Program-made: the position numbers and the translations under genes
From: an uncultured Clostridia bacterium
Lineage (GTDB): Bacteria > Bacillota > Clostridia > Saccharofermentanales > DTU023
Assembly (NCBI GenBank): GCA_946220865.1
Contig: CAMJYM010000008.1
Location: forward strand, 33,751 to 97,750
DNA: 64,000 nucleotides
Direction of reading: 5' to 3'
Notes under the pieces: model-generated
Databases searched by the model: none
Told to the model about the DNA's origin: nothing
Seen by the model: the letters and a program-made list of their open reading frames with translations, nothing else
Shown here: positions 36,305 through 44,334 of the stretch, piece after piece
How positions within the stretch are numbered: position 1 is the stretch's first letter
Layout: each line of letters starts with the position of its first letter

Positions 36305-37079
36305 TAAGCGTTAAAAGATAGTTTACCCCTGTCTTTAAGTCATGTCCCGCTTTCACCGTGCAGCATCGACTAACCATGGCCTCTTTAAAAAACTCAAAGA
36401 CATCAAAGTAATCCGACGGAACAATCAGGCTGGGCGTACCCATATCAAAGCCAATAAAGTCCATAGAAGCGTCCGGTTCCATGTAATAATTGGAGATTCC
36501 CATCACATAGGTGGGTTTCCAGGGAGCCTTTATTTCTGCAGCCAGGTCTTCGATATTGATTGAGTTTTCGTCCTCCAGCGACTGTAACGAAATAAGAATT
36601 TCTGAACCTTTATCATATTGATTGCCTGAGTCTGTTTTTTTGATGCCGCTTGTTCTTCCCTCCACAGCAAGTAAAGCCAGGGCAAGATCTTTAACCTTAA
36701 CCTCGGTCATCAAAAGCGATATCAGGCCATTCGAATTTCCATCTTTTTTGTTATAGAGAATCCCGTTGAAGCCATTTTGGAGCGCATCCCCATTAACTTT
36801 CACCCAAAATGAAACCTGATGGGCTTCTGGATTAATTTTAATGTCCTCACCATTCTGAATTTCTTTATAAGCTTCTAAATCAAGTTGTGGGGAAGATTGC
36901 AGCGGAGGCGCCATGGAGAATACCGTTTCCGCCTCTTCAGGTCGAGAAGCTGATACAACTATCTGCGGATGATCGCGCACGATACTTTCTAAAACTTTGT
37001 TCTTGTTGGGGGTCTCCTCACACCCCACCAGGCAAACAAGGGTCAATAATACTATCAGCAACACGGCAATCTTTTTCAT
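36291..37079 (-). CDS. Lipoprotein of the XRE-exporter operon
   Basis: A 262-residue protein with a canonical lipoprotein signal: MKKIAVLLIVLLTLVCLVGC, LVGC being the lipobox with Cys20 as the modified residue. The mature part is polar, mixed alpha/beta and not recognised. GGAGGG is 6 nt before the ATG. Between a membrane-tethered regulator and an exporter, it may capture the compound that is sensed or expelled (inference from context). Confidence 0.75.
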   Translation of the reverse strand: MKKIAVLLIVLLTLVCLVGCEETPNKNKVLESIVRDHPQIVVSASRPEEAETVFSMAPPLQSSPQLDLEAYKEIQNGEDIKINPEAHQVSFWVKVNGDALQNGFNGILYNKKDGNSNGLISLLMTEVKVKDLALALLAVEGRTSGIKKTDSGNQYDKGSEILISLQSLEDENSINIEDLAAEIKAPWKPTYVMGISNYYMEPDASMDFIGFDMGTPSLIVPSDYFDVFEFFKEAMVSRCCTVKAGHDLKTGVNYLLTLTVKP

Positions 37080-37112
37080 TTCGACCCTCCCGATCGGTGA
37101 TGTTCTATTCTG

Positions 37113-37598
37113 CTAATCTGTTGTAGTTTCTTCCATGACATGATCCTGAACTATGGGCTCAATCTCAATCTTGGAGGGATAGAGGAAGAGCCTGGTCAGA
37201 AAAATGAAGATCAAGGCCAGCAAGAGGATAAATCCTAAAATCCTGATGCGCACAAATAACTTTTCCTCAAACTTCTTTCGTCTCTCCAGCTCCAGCGCAT
37301 AAAATGTTGTCAGCTTCGCCAAATGCTTGGCAATTAAGTCATCCGTTAATCCAGAACTACTTTCTAAGGCTTCTCTTGTCGCTCCCTTACCCAGAAGCTC
37401 TTCCACGGGAATATCCAGATACTGCTCCAACTTCTTAATCGAAGAGACATCCGGGACGCTTTGACCATTTTCCCAGTTGGAGATAGTTTGACGAGACACA
37501 CCAAGTAACTCGCCCAGGTCTGACTGGGAATACCCTTTTCCTTTGCGCGCCTGTAAAATGTTACTATGTAAATTCACTTCAGCTGAGTTGAGTTCCAA
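37113..37598 (-). CDS. XRE-family regulator with a C-terminal membrane anchor
   Basis: A 161-residue protein. An N-terminal HTH (about 13-67; GKGYSQSDLGELLGVSRQTISNWENGQSVPDVSSIKKL) is followed by a helical linker and one hydrophobic segment at about 118-138, then a short acidic tail outside. Membrane-tethered XRE regulators often control nearby ABC exporters in Firmicutes. The start is TTG; a strong GAGGAGGTGAGG lies upstream and no in-frame ATG is available. First gene of a five-gene operon. Confidence 0.85.
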   Translation of the reverse strand: MELNSAEVNLHSNILQARKGKGYSQSDLGELLGVSRQTISNWENGQSVPDVSSIKKLEQYLDIPVEELLGKGATREALESSSGLTDDLIAKHLAKLTTFYALELERRKKFEEKLFVRIRILGFILLLALIFIFLTRLFLYPSKIEIEPIVQDHVMEETTTD

Positions 37599-37620
37599 TA
37601 GTGCCTCACCTCCTCTTCAT

Positions 37621-37649
37621 ACTTTAAGATTGCAAGTTTTGAGTGCCAA
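37621..37649 (-). promoter_or_regulatory. Promoter of the XRE-exporter operon
   Basis: TTGGCA, 17 nt, TAAAGT on the minus strand, with the TSS about 15 nt before the start codon region. Confidence 0.55.
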
Positions 37650-37749
37650 TGTAAAGCAAATCTTCTTAACATTTGCACTATTTCTGCCAGATTTTTTTAC
37701 ATTCTATATTTTTGACTCTATTTTCTGGGGAACAAGTCATAATACGTGA

Positions 37750-38297
37750 TTTCGAGCGGCTGAAAGGCTGCTCATTTCTAATTGCTCGAGATTTTTGCCA
37801 AGTCATTCAAGGAGGGGGGCATATGTCCGAGATGAGAGCTGCTCCCATTTCTATCCGCCAGACCAGAATTACGGACAAGTTTATCAGTAATGGATGGTTT
37901 CGCTCGGCTAGTATAGCGATCTCTAAATGAATGGGCACTAAGATTTCGTCAAATATCTGATATTCAGGCATTTGACGAAAATATAAAATCTAGCTAATTA
38001 AAAACAGAAATACTAGTACCCTGCTCTCATTTCGGTTTTCCTGAATTTTGGACAAATTCTCAAGTAATGGATGGTTAGTCTCAGCGAACCAAGCCCAAGA
38101 CCACCCACTACTGGAGAACTTGCAAGCCAAACCCATCCACTACTGAGTTTCTTGCACGCGGGCCCATCCACTACTTGCTAAGTTGCAGGAAAATCAGAAA
38201 AACCAAAGCAAAACCATCCATTAGTTGAAACGTTGCACAATAAAGGCAGGTCACCCGGCACGAAAAGGTGGCCATCCATGTGTTGCTACGTTGCACG
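37750..38297. repeat. Island repeat block 2 with five 26-nt elements
   Basis: 37750-37853 and 38017-38239 match block 1 (32077-32180 and 32266-32488). The DNA between differs: about 160 bp are unrelated and include a perfect 11-bp hairpin. 26-nt elements start at 38101, 38133, 38164, 38214 and 38272. No coding gene is supported between 37599 and 38360. Confidence 0.85.
37944..37980. other. Perfect 11-bp hairpin inside repeat block 2
   Basis: TTTCGTCAAAT and its complement enclose 15 nt, in the segment that interrupts the match with block 1. It may mark a small inserted element. Confidence 0.5.
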
Positions 38298-38360
38298 AAA
38301 AAAGGGTGGGACTGCTGCAGCGATGGCGCGTCCCAGAAAGCAGGCGCCGGCCTCGGAAGT

Positions 38361-39317
38361 TCAGTCTTCCAGGCTCAGGCTGGCAGAGAGGAGCTGCTGT
38401 GTATAGGGGTGACGGGGGCCGGCAAAAAGGCGCTGGGCCTTGTCTTCTTCGACGATGACGCCGTCGTGCAAAACGGCGACACGGTCACAGAGGTAGCGGA
38501 CGACATCCAGATCATGAGAAATAAAGAGGCAGGCGAAATCGAAATCGCGGCGCAGGCGTTGAAAGAGGTTCAGGATCTGCGCCTGGACGCTCAAGTCCAG
38601 GGCCGAGACCGGCTCGTCCGCGATCAGGAGCTGAGGGCGCGTGATGAGGGCGCAGCCGATGGCCGCACGCTGGCGCTGACCGCCGGAAAGGTTTTGCGGA
38701 AAGCGTTCGGCGACCTCCGGATCGAGGCCCACGGCGGCGAGCATTTCCTCCACTTTCCGGCATCGCTCCTCCCTTGAAAAATGGCCCTGAACGAGCAGGG
38801 GTTCTTCCATTTGCCGGCCGATTTTCTGCAGGGGATGCAGTGAAGAATAGGGATCCTGAAAGACCATCTGCATGCCCAGTCTGGCCTTGCGGCGCTGGTG
38901 GGCCGTGAGCTGCGAAATTTCCCGGCCGTTCAGGTAAATATGGCCGGAAAGCGGTCGGAGCTGGCCGCTGATGATGCGGGCAAGGGTGGTTTTGCCGCTG
39001 CCGGACTCGCCGACGAGCGCGGTAAACTGCTTCGGGTAAATGCGAAAGTCAATGTCTCTCAAAACCATCTGGCGTTCTTCGGGCGCTTTAAAGCGATCGA
39101 AGCTGTGCGAGACGTCTTCGACCAGGAGGTAGGGAACGGGAAAGGATCTTTGCTCCTCCCGGCTCGTCTTTTCCGTTGCAGAAGCCGTTGCTGACTTAGT
39201 GCCCGTTGCCGGCTCAGTGCTCGTTGCCGACTCAGTGCTTTTTTCCAGCTCAGAGCCATTTCTCAGTTCAGCGCCTTTTGCAGCTTGTCCTAAATCAAAG
39301 CTCCGTTCTTCACTCAT
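38361..39317 (-). CDS. oppF: Peptide ABC importer 3, ATP-binding protein OppF
   Basis: A 318-residue ATPase with Walker A GESGSGKTT, signature LSGGQRQRAAIG, Walker B LLIADEPVSALD and H-loop FISHDLD. It ends soon after the ABC core (PYTQQLLSAS) and lacks the cysteine-rich tail of OppF 1 and 2. The N-terminal 45 residues are a Ser/Ala/Thr/Glu tract encoded by 18-bp repeats. I place the start at 39317 (AGGTGA upstream; 8-nt overlap with oppD); the frame extends to 39371. Confidence 0.9.
   Translation of the reverse strand: MSEERSFDLGQAAKGAELRNGSELEKSTESATSTEPATGTKSATASATEKTSREEQRSFPVPYLLVEDVSHSFDRFKAPEERQMVLRDIDFRIYPKQFTALVGESGSGKTTLARIISGQLRPLSGHIYLNGREISQLTAHQRRKARLGMQMVFQDPYSSLHPLQKIGRQMEEPLLVQGHFSREERCRKVEEMLAAVGLDPEVAERFPQNLSGGQRQRAAIGCALITRPQLLIADEPVSALDLSVQAQILNLFQRLRRDFDFACLFISHDLDVVRYLCDRVAVLHDGVIVEEDKAQRLFAGPRHPYTQQLLSASLSLED
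39187..39276. repeat. 18-bp coding repeats in oppF of operon 3
   Basis: Five 18-bp units (39187, 39205, 39223, 39241, 39259) share the pattern GTTGCCGACTCAGTGCTT with increasing decay. They encode hexapeptides such as ESATST and EPATGT. Confidence 0.7.
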
Positions 39318-40350
39318 GGGCTTCACCTGTTTCATGCGTATTCCCGCAATCATCTTCCGCCGCGCTTTCACTCAGCTTTCTGGCCAGAAAACAGCGGGCA
39401 AAATGGCGCTCGCCGAGCTGTTCCCGCGGCGGCTCCCCGCGATGACAGATCTCGGTCGCGAGAGGGCAGCGTGCGGCAAAAATGCAGGGGGCATTGGGCC
39501 TGGCATGGTGGGCCGCAATAACGGCAGAAGAAGGCACGCGGCCCTTAATTTCCACCAGACTTTGTCCTTTAGGACTGCGCGAAGGCATGGCCTGGAGCAG
39601 GAGCCTCGTATAGGGGTGGGCCGCTTCGCCGAAGACTTCTTCCACGGGGCCTTCCTCGACCATCGTTCCAGCATAATAGATGAGCACACGATCGCAGAAT
39701 TTACGGACGACACGAATATCGTGCGAGATAAAGAGCATGCTCAGGCCCTCTTGATCGCGAAAGCTGCGCAGCAAGTCGAGAAGTTTTTCCTGCACCGAAA
39801 GATCCAGGGCCGTTGTGGGTTCGTCCGCCACAAGAATTTTCGGATGATTGATCAGGGCCATAGCGCAGAGCACGCGCTGGCGCTGTCCTCCCGAGAGCTC
39901 ATGGGGAAAAGCCCGGGCAATCTCCTCGGCGGAGTCAAGCTGGACGCGGCGAAGCATCTCCAGGACACGGGCTTTTCGCTCCCTGGCCGAAAGTTCGGGA
40001 TGATGAATCAGGAGACTTTCACCGACCTGGACGCCGATGCGCTGCAAAGGATTCAGGGCTTGCTGAGCATCCTGAAAAATCATGGAGATTTCCCGCCCCC
40101 GAAGGGCCTGCCAGCGGCTTTCGGAGGCCCCCTCCAAAGATTCTCCAGCTAACGCGATCTGACCCTGCCAGGTGGCCGTCTCCGGCAGCAGATTCAGTAG
40201 CGCCAGAGCGGTAATCGATTTGCCGCAGCCCGATTCGCCGCAGAGGCCGAGGATTTCGCCCTCGTCAAGCTCGAAGTCAATATCCTGCAAAATGCTCCTG
40301 TAATCAGGGGCAAAGCCAACTCTGAGATTATTGACGGAGAGCAGACTCAT
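39310..40350 (-). CDS. oppD: Peptide ABC importer 3, ATP-binding protein OppD
   Basis: A 346-residue ATPase with Walker A GESGCGKSI, signature LSGGQRQRVLCA, Walker B ILVADEPTTALD, H-loop FISHDIR and a C-terminal cysteine motif (CIFAARCPLATEIC). Its ATG overlaps the oppC stop as ATGA, and its own end overlaps oppF. Confidence 0.92.
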   Translation of the reverse strand: MSLLSVNNLRVGFAPDYRSILQDIDFELDEGEILGLCGESGCGKSITALALLNLLPETATWQGQIALAGESLEGASESRWQALRGREISMIFQDAQQALNPLQRIGVQVGESLLIHHPELSARERKARVLEMLRRVQLDSAEEIARAFPHELSGGQRQRVLCAMALINHPKILVADEPTTALDLSVQEKLLDLLRSFRDQEGLSMLFISHDIRVVRKFCDRVLIYYAGTMVEEGPVEEVFGEAAHPYTRLLLQAMPSRSPKGQSLVEIKGRVPSSAVIAAHHARPNAPCIFAARCPLATEICHRGEPPREQLGERHFARCFLARKLSESAAEDDCGNTHETGEAHE

Positions 40351-41174
40351 CGCGCACCCCCTCTTTCTTCCAGCAGCTGCTGGCCGCTGCGGGCCAGGAG
40401 AAAAATCGCAAAAACCGTGAGGACAATCGCCAGACCGGGAAAGAGGGCCAGCCAGGGAGCCTGAAAAATATAGGGCTGCGCTTCGGCGAGCATGCTGCCC
40501 CAGCTGGGCCGTGGCGGCTGAATGCCGAAGCCGAGAAAACTCATGCTTGACTCCGCCAGAATCGCATTGGCGAGGCCGATGCCGAGGGCATTAAGGCTTT
40601 GACTTCGCAGCAGCGGCAGCATATGCACAAATAAAATGCGCAGGGGCGGCGTGCCCATGACTTCCAGACGTTTGATGTAATTGCGCCAGCGATACTGACG
40701 AAAGGCGGAGCGCACGAGGCGGGCATAACTTGGGGTAAACGCCAGCCCCAGAGCAAAGATGAGCTGAGGAATACCCCGGCCCAGTACGGTAATGACCAGC
40801 AGGGCCATCAGGATGCCGGGAAAGGCCAGGAGGCTATCTGTAAAACGGCTGATCAGCCAGTCAGCCCAGCCACCGAAGTAACCGGCTAAAGCGCCCAGAA
40901 TCAGGCCGTAAAAGGCTCCGAGTAAAACGGTTCCAAAAGCCACCAGCAGCGTTCCCGACGCCCCCTCGCCGACGCGCACCAAAATGGAGCGGGAGAGGTG
41001 GTCAGTGCCCATCGGATGCACTGCCGAGGGCGCGGCAAGTTTGCCTTCCGGGCAGAGTTCGTTGGCGGCGTATGGGCTGAAAGCCGAGGCATAGATCATC
41101 AGGCCGACGATCAGTCCCAGGAGCAGCAGGCTGAGGATGAGTTCCAGGCGACTGTGTCGCATTTTCTCAGACAT
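40347..41174 (-). CDS. oppC: Peptide ABC importer 3, permease OppC
   Basis: A 275-residue permease with the HPMGTDHLSRSILVRV loop, six predicted membrane segments and a coupling loop (FRQYRWRNYIKRLEVMGTPP). Start at 41174, within an 8-nt overlap with oppB and with GGGAGGAGG upstream; the frame to 41228 adds basic residues without a site. Confidence 0.92.
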   Translation of the reverse strand: MSEKMRHSRLELILSLLLLGLIVGLMIYASAFSPYAANELCPEGKLAAPSAVHPMGTDHLSRSILVRVGEGASGTLLVAFGTVLLGAFYGLILGALAGYFGGWADWLISRFTDSLLAFPGILMALLVITVLGRGIPQLIFALGLAFTPSYARLVRSAFRQYRWRNYIKRLEVMGTPPLRILFVHMLPLLRSQSLNALGIGLANAILAESSMSFLGFGIQPPRPSWGSMLAEAQPYIFQAPWLALFPGLAIVLTVFAIFLLARSGQQLLEERGGAR

Positions 41175-42237
41175 CTCCGGCCTCCTCCCGACCCCCTGTC
41201 GCCGCCGCGCTGTCGAGACGCGGATCAATCAGGCGGGAAATCAGATCACAAAGCAGGTTAATCATGACGACAATAAAGGCGATCGTGAGAATAATGCCCT
41301 GGGCCAGCGGCAGATCCCGGGCTTCAATCGCTGTGAAGAGCAAACGGCCGATTCCCGGAAGGACAAAAACCTGCTCGACCACCAGACTGCCTGTCATCAG
41401 TTCGGCCAGAATGAGGCCCAGCGTTGTCACTAAAGGCAGCAGACTGTTGCGCAGGCGGTGATGAAAGAGCACACGAGCTTCGGAAGCCCCTTTGGAACGA
41501 GCCGTGCGTACGTAATCCTCATTTTTGCTTTCGAGCAGCGAGCTGCGCAGAAACTGCACAGCCTGCGATAGTTTAGGCAAAGCCACCGCGAGCGCGGGCA
41601 GAAAGAGCGATCCCAGGTAAGGCCAGAAGCCCTGACGCAGGGGAACAAAATATCCCGGACGCACGAGCTTCAATATAAAGGCGAAAAGCAGGATGAGCAA
41701 AATCCCCAGAAAAAAGCCGGGGATCGCCATAAAAAAGTGCGTTCCCATGCTGAGAAGGCGATCGAGCCAGCCGCCGGCCCGGCGCGAGGCCAGAATGGCC
41801 AGAGGAAAACAGAGGATGAGGACGATGAGAAAGGCCAGAATCGCCAGGGTCATGGTGACTCCGAGCCGTGAAGCGATAAGTCCCGCAACCGGCTTCTGAA
41901 AGCGCAGCGAAAGCGAGGGCTGCCGGTGGTTCCAGAGACCCTCGACAGAATGCCAGTAGCGCAGCAGAGGCGGCTGATGAAGCTGCAGTTCTTCCTCCAG
42001 AGCCGCCCGCTTTTCCGGACGGGCATCGGTTCCCAGCATCATCGTGATCGGATCGCCAGGGATAATATAAAAGACAAGAAAGACCAGCAGAGACATGAGC
42101 AGCAGAGTCGCCGCGACATCTCTGAATTTACGTAAGAAAAAATGCAGGAGGCGTCCACGGCGGCTATTCCAAGCGAGCTTCAGCCTCTTGCCCAAATGAC
42201 GTTCTTGCTTTGTCCTTTTCCCTGTATCTTCCATCAT
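41167..42237 (-). CDS. oppB: Peptide ABC importer 3, permease OppB
   Basis: A 356-residue permease with a 40-residue basic N-terminus, first helix VAATLLLMSLLVFLVFYIIPGDP, six membrane segments and coupling loop (SKNEDYVRTARSKGAS). The N-terminus is longer than in OppB 1 and 2. A start further inside is possible; no strong ribosome binding site is seen before the ATG pair. Confidence 0.88.
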   Translation of the reverse strand: MMEDTGKRTKQERHLGKRLKLAWNSRRGRLLHFFLRKFRDVAATLLLMSLLVFLVFYIIPGDPITMMLGTDARPEKRAALEEELQLHQPPLLRYWHSVEGLWNHRQPSLSLRFQKPVAGLIASRLGVTMTLAILAFLIVLILCFPLAILASRRAGGWLDRLLSMGTHFFMAIPGFFLGILLILLFAFILKLVRPGYFVPLRQGFWPYLGSLFLPALAVALPKLSQAVQFLRSSLLESKNEDYVRTARSKGASEARVLFHHRLRNSLLPLVTTLGLILAELMTGSLVVEQVFVLPGIGRLLFTAIEARDLPLAQGIILTIAFIVVMINLLCDLISRLIDPRLDSAAATGGREEAGDV

Positions 42238-42304
42238 TGTCGCATTTTCGCCTGGCAGCCCAGGTTTGCGTCAGTCCTCTTTCCAGTATTATCCCCTGAC
42301 CAGC

Positions 42305-43996
42305 TCAGCGCAGCAGCGACTCGTCCAGCAAAGCCTGATCGGTATAGCCCACGGTGGAGAGATCCTGAACGTAGGCCGGGTACTGATGATATCCTGTCAG
42401 CCCTTTGCGCACAGCTGTGAGATTCATCGGGTCCTGAATAAAGACCGAAGCGGTTTCGTCAGCCAGAATCTTCTGCATCTCATGGAAGAAGCTCACCCGC
42501 TGGCTGTCCTCGGTTTCGCTCGCCGCCTGTGCGACAAGCTTGTCGTAGGCGTCGTTTTTGAAGTTAATGAAGTTATTGTCCGCGGTCGAGGCAAAGCGGT
42601 TGAGCACGTCCGAAGGCGTGTATTCATAAGTCAGGGCGATGATGGTCATTTGATAATCACGGCCTGCATAGACACGCTCGAGCCAGGTGCCCCATTCCAC
42701 AGTTTCGATCTTCAGGGTAATGCCCGCTTCTTTGAGCTGGGCCGCGATGATGTTGGCCGTATCCACATGAATGAGGTAGTTGCCCGGGACCGTCACGGTC
42801 AGCGTCAATCCATCTGCGTAGCCCGCCTCTTTCAGGAGTTTTTTCGCCGCAGCCGGATCGGCCTTAACAGGTTTTAGCTCGTCATTGAAGAAACGCCCCA
42901 TCTCCGGCGACATCCCGCTCGCCAGCGGCGTCCCCGCAGAACCCATCACCAGTTCGACAATTTTGTCGCGGTCAACCGCCAGGCTGACCGCTTCACGCAC
43001 GCGGCGGTCATCCAGAGGGGCGCGCTCGTTGTTCATGGCCATGAGCTGAACCATGTTGGCCCCGCCCTCATTGATCTCATAGAGATCCTTGAGACTCCCG
43101 GCCTTTTCCTCGGTGAGATAGGGAAAGAGGTCGATGCCCCCGGACATCAGCTCCATGTAAGCCGCGTCCATATTGCCGTAAATACGGAATTCCACTTCGT
43201 CCAGAAAAGCCTTTTCCCCGTGATAATCCTCAAAGCGTTTCATGACAAGGCCCACCTGTGGGGTGTAGCTGACAAACTCAAAAGGACCGGTTCCGATGGG
43301 ATGCTCGTTTTGCTTCTCAACATCCCTGGGCATGATTGCTGTGTTCAGGAAGCCCAGAAGATCCGGATTGAGCTCTTTGGACTCCACCACAACCTCTTTG
43401 CCGTCGTTTTCGGCCCGGACATCCGCAAGTCCGGCCAGCTGCGGGATTTTCGCTTCGCCTCCGTCAAGACCGGCCGCACGGCGCAGAGACCAGACCACGT
43501 CGTCCGCGGTCATGGTTTCGCCGTTATGAAATTTCACTTGATCTTTCAGCACAAAGCGCAAAGCCCGGCCATCTTTTTCACTCGTCCAGGATTTCGCCAG
43601 GCAGGGCACAAATTCGCCCTTGACGTTCATCTTGACAAGACCTTCAAAAAGGTTAAAAAGAATTTCTTTCGTGCCGGCCGCCACGGCCAGCTGCGGATCG
43701 AGAAAATCCGGCTCCTGGGTAATGCCGACTATAACCTTGCCGCCCCTGAGAGCTTCGCTCTCTTTGGAACGTTCACTGGATTCAGCAGCTTGCTCAGTAG
43801 AATCTCTGGTTTCACTGTCTTGCTGAGAAGGATCACTGACTTTGCTGTCCTGTTCAGAACTTGCACTGGTCTCAGTGCCTTCAGCCTCAACGGTCAAAGT
43901 GCCGGCTCCAAAGCTCGTGAAAATGAAAGCAAAGAGCAGGAAAAAGGCAAGCCAAAAGCTGGCCTTGCGCAGATAAGATGGCGTAGAAGCGTACAT
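42305..43996 (-). CDS. oppA: Peptide ABC importer 3, substrate-binding protein OppA
   Basis: A 563-residue SBP_bac_5-family protein: GITQEPDFLDPQ, NLFEGLVKMN, HNGETMTADDVVWSLRRA, IGTGPFEFVSY and DDRRVREAVSLAVDRD. It has a signal peptide (core FWLAFFLLFAFIFTSFG), no lipobox cysteine, and a Ser/Glu/Asp/Gln-rich linker at about 40-85 built from 30-bp DNA repeats. AGGGG precedes the ATG. First gene of operon 3; a 67-bp gap with only a weak CCTGG/CCAGG hairpin separates it from oppB. Confidence 0.9.
   Translation of the reverse strand: MYASTPSYLRKASFWLAFFLLFAFIFTSFGAGTLTVEAEGTETSASSEQDSKVSDPSQQDSETRDSTEQAAESSERSKESEALRGGKVIVGITQEPDFLDPQLAVAAGTKEILFNLFEGLVKMNVKGEFVPCLAKSWTSEKDGRALRFVLKDQVKFHNGETMTADDVVWSLRRAAGLDGGEAKIPQLAGLADVRAENDGKEVVVESKELNPDLLGFLNTAIMPRDVEKQNEHPIGTGPFEFVSYTPQVGLVMKRFEDYHGEKAFLDEVEFRIYGNMDAAYMELMSGGIDLFPYLTEEKAGSLKDLYEINEGGANMVQLMAMNNERAPLDDRRVREAVSLAVDRDKIVELVMGSAGTPLASGMSPEMGRFFNDELKPVKADPAAAKKLLKEAGYADGLTLTVTVPGNYLIHVDTANIIAAQLKEAGITLKIETVEWGTWLERVYAGRDYQMTIIALTYEYTPSDVLNRFASTADNNFINFKNDAYDKLVAQAASETEDSQRVSFFHEMQKILADETASVFIQDPMNLTAVRKGLTGYHQYPAYVQDLSTVGYTDQALLDESLLR
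43773..43880. repeat. 30-bp coding repeats in the oppA linker
   Basis: Related 30-bp units begin at 43773, 43803, 43833 and, partly, 43863 (TCACTGG or similar at each start, CTTGCTnAG in the middle). They encode the Ser/Glu/Asp-rich linker after the signal peptide. Confidence 0.6.
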
Positions 43997-44021
43997 CGCT
44001 GTCCCCTTTTCGATTTGTTTG

Positions 44022-44036
44022 TTCGGCCTGGCCGAA
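44022..44036. promoter_or_regulatory. Palindrome in the leader of importer operon 3
   Basis: TTCGGCC-T-GGCCGAA, 26 bp upstream of the oppA start codon, is a candidate operator. Confidence 0.45.
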
Positions 44037-44193
44037 AATGAGATCGCGCTTAGATGCTCCGGTTTGACGGGTCTTTTGGAAGCGCGTCCAGATCGGGAAG
44101 TCCTTTGGTGGTTCCTCCAGGCTTAGCTCTCCGGGGCTTTACCGGCGCTTTCAGAAGCACAATTGGAGGAGCGGCTTCCCAAATGTTCTGTCC

Positions 44194-44202
44194 ATTATAA
44201 CA
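44194..44202 (-). promoter_or_regulatory. Extended -10 promoter of importer operon 3
   Basis: The minus strand reads TGTTATAAT, a perfect extended -10, with TTTATA 16 nt upstream as a poor -35. It predicts a leader of about 190 nt. Confidence 0.55.
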
Positions 44203-44295
44203 GGCCTGCGCAAGATATAAAGCTTTGACGCTCCTGCCTGGACATTCGCGCCTACGATCCCTCCTCCCGGCTGTGCTAAACTGAGGACGAATTTG

Positions 44296-44334
44296 ATGAA
44301 CAAGCGTAATAAATCCTATGAACAAAACCATTGA
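44296..44334 (+). CDS. Possible 12-codon upstream ORF overlapping the cca start
   Basis: ATG at 44296 has GAGGA 8 nt upstream, a better site than the cca start has. It reads MNKRNKSYEQNH and ends in another frame 16 nt inside cca. It may couple translation to cca, or the annotated cca start may be wrong. Confidence 0.3.
   Translation: MNKRNKSYEQNH

Noticed and set aside
32350..38297. CRISPR array made of the 26-nt elements
   Set aside because: Spacing between units is irregular (31-65 bp), units are divergent, and part of the spacers is duplicated with the repeats as larger blocks.
27824..38300. Insertion sequence or prophage
   Set aside because: No transposase, integrase or phage structural gene is visible, and repeat ends are not inverted.
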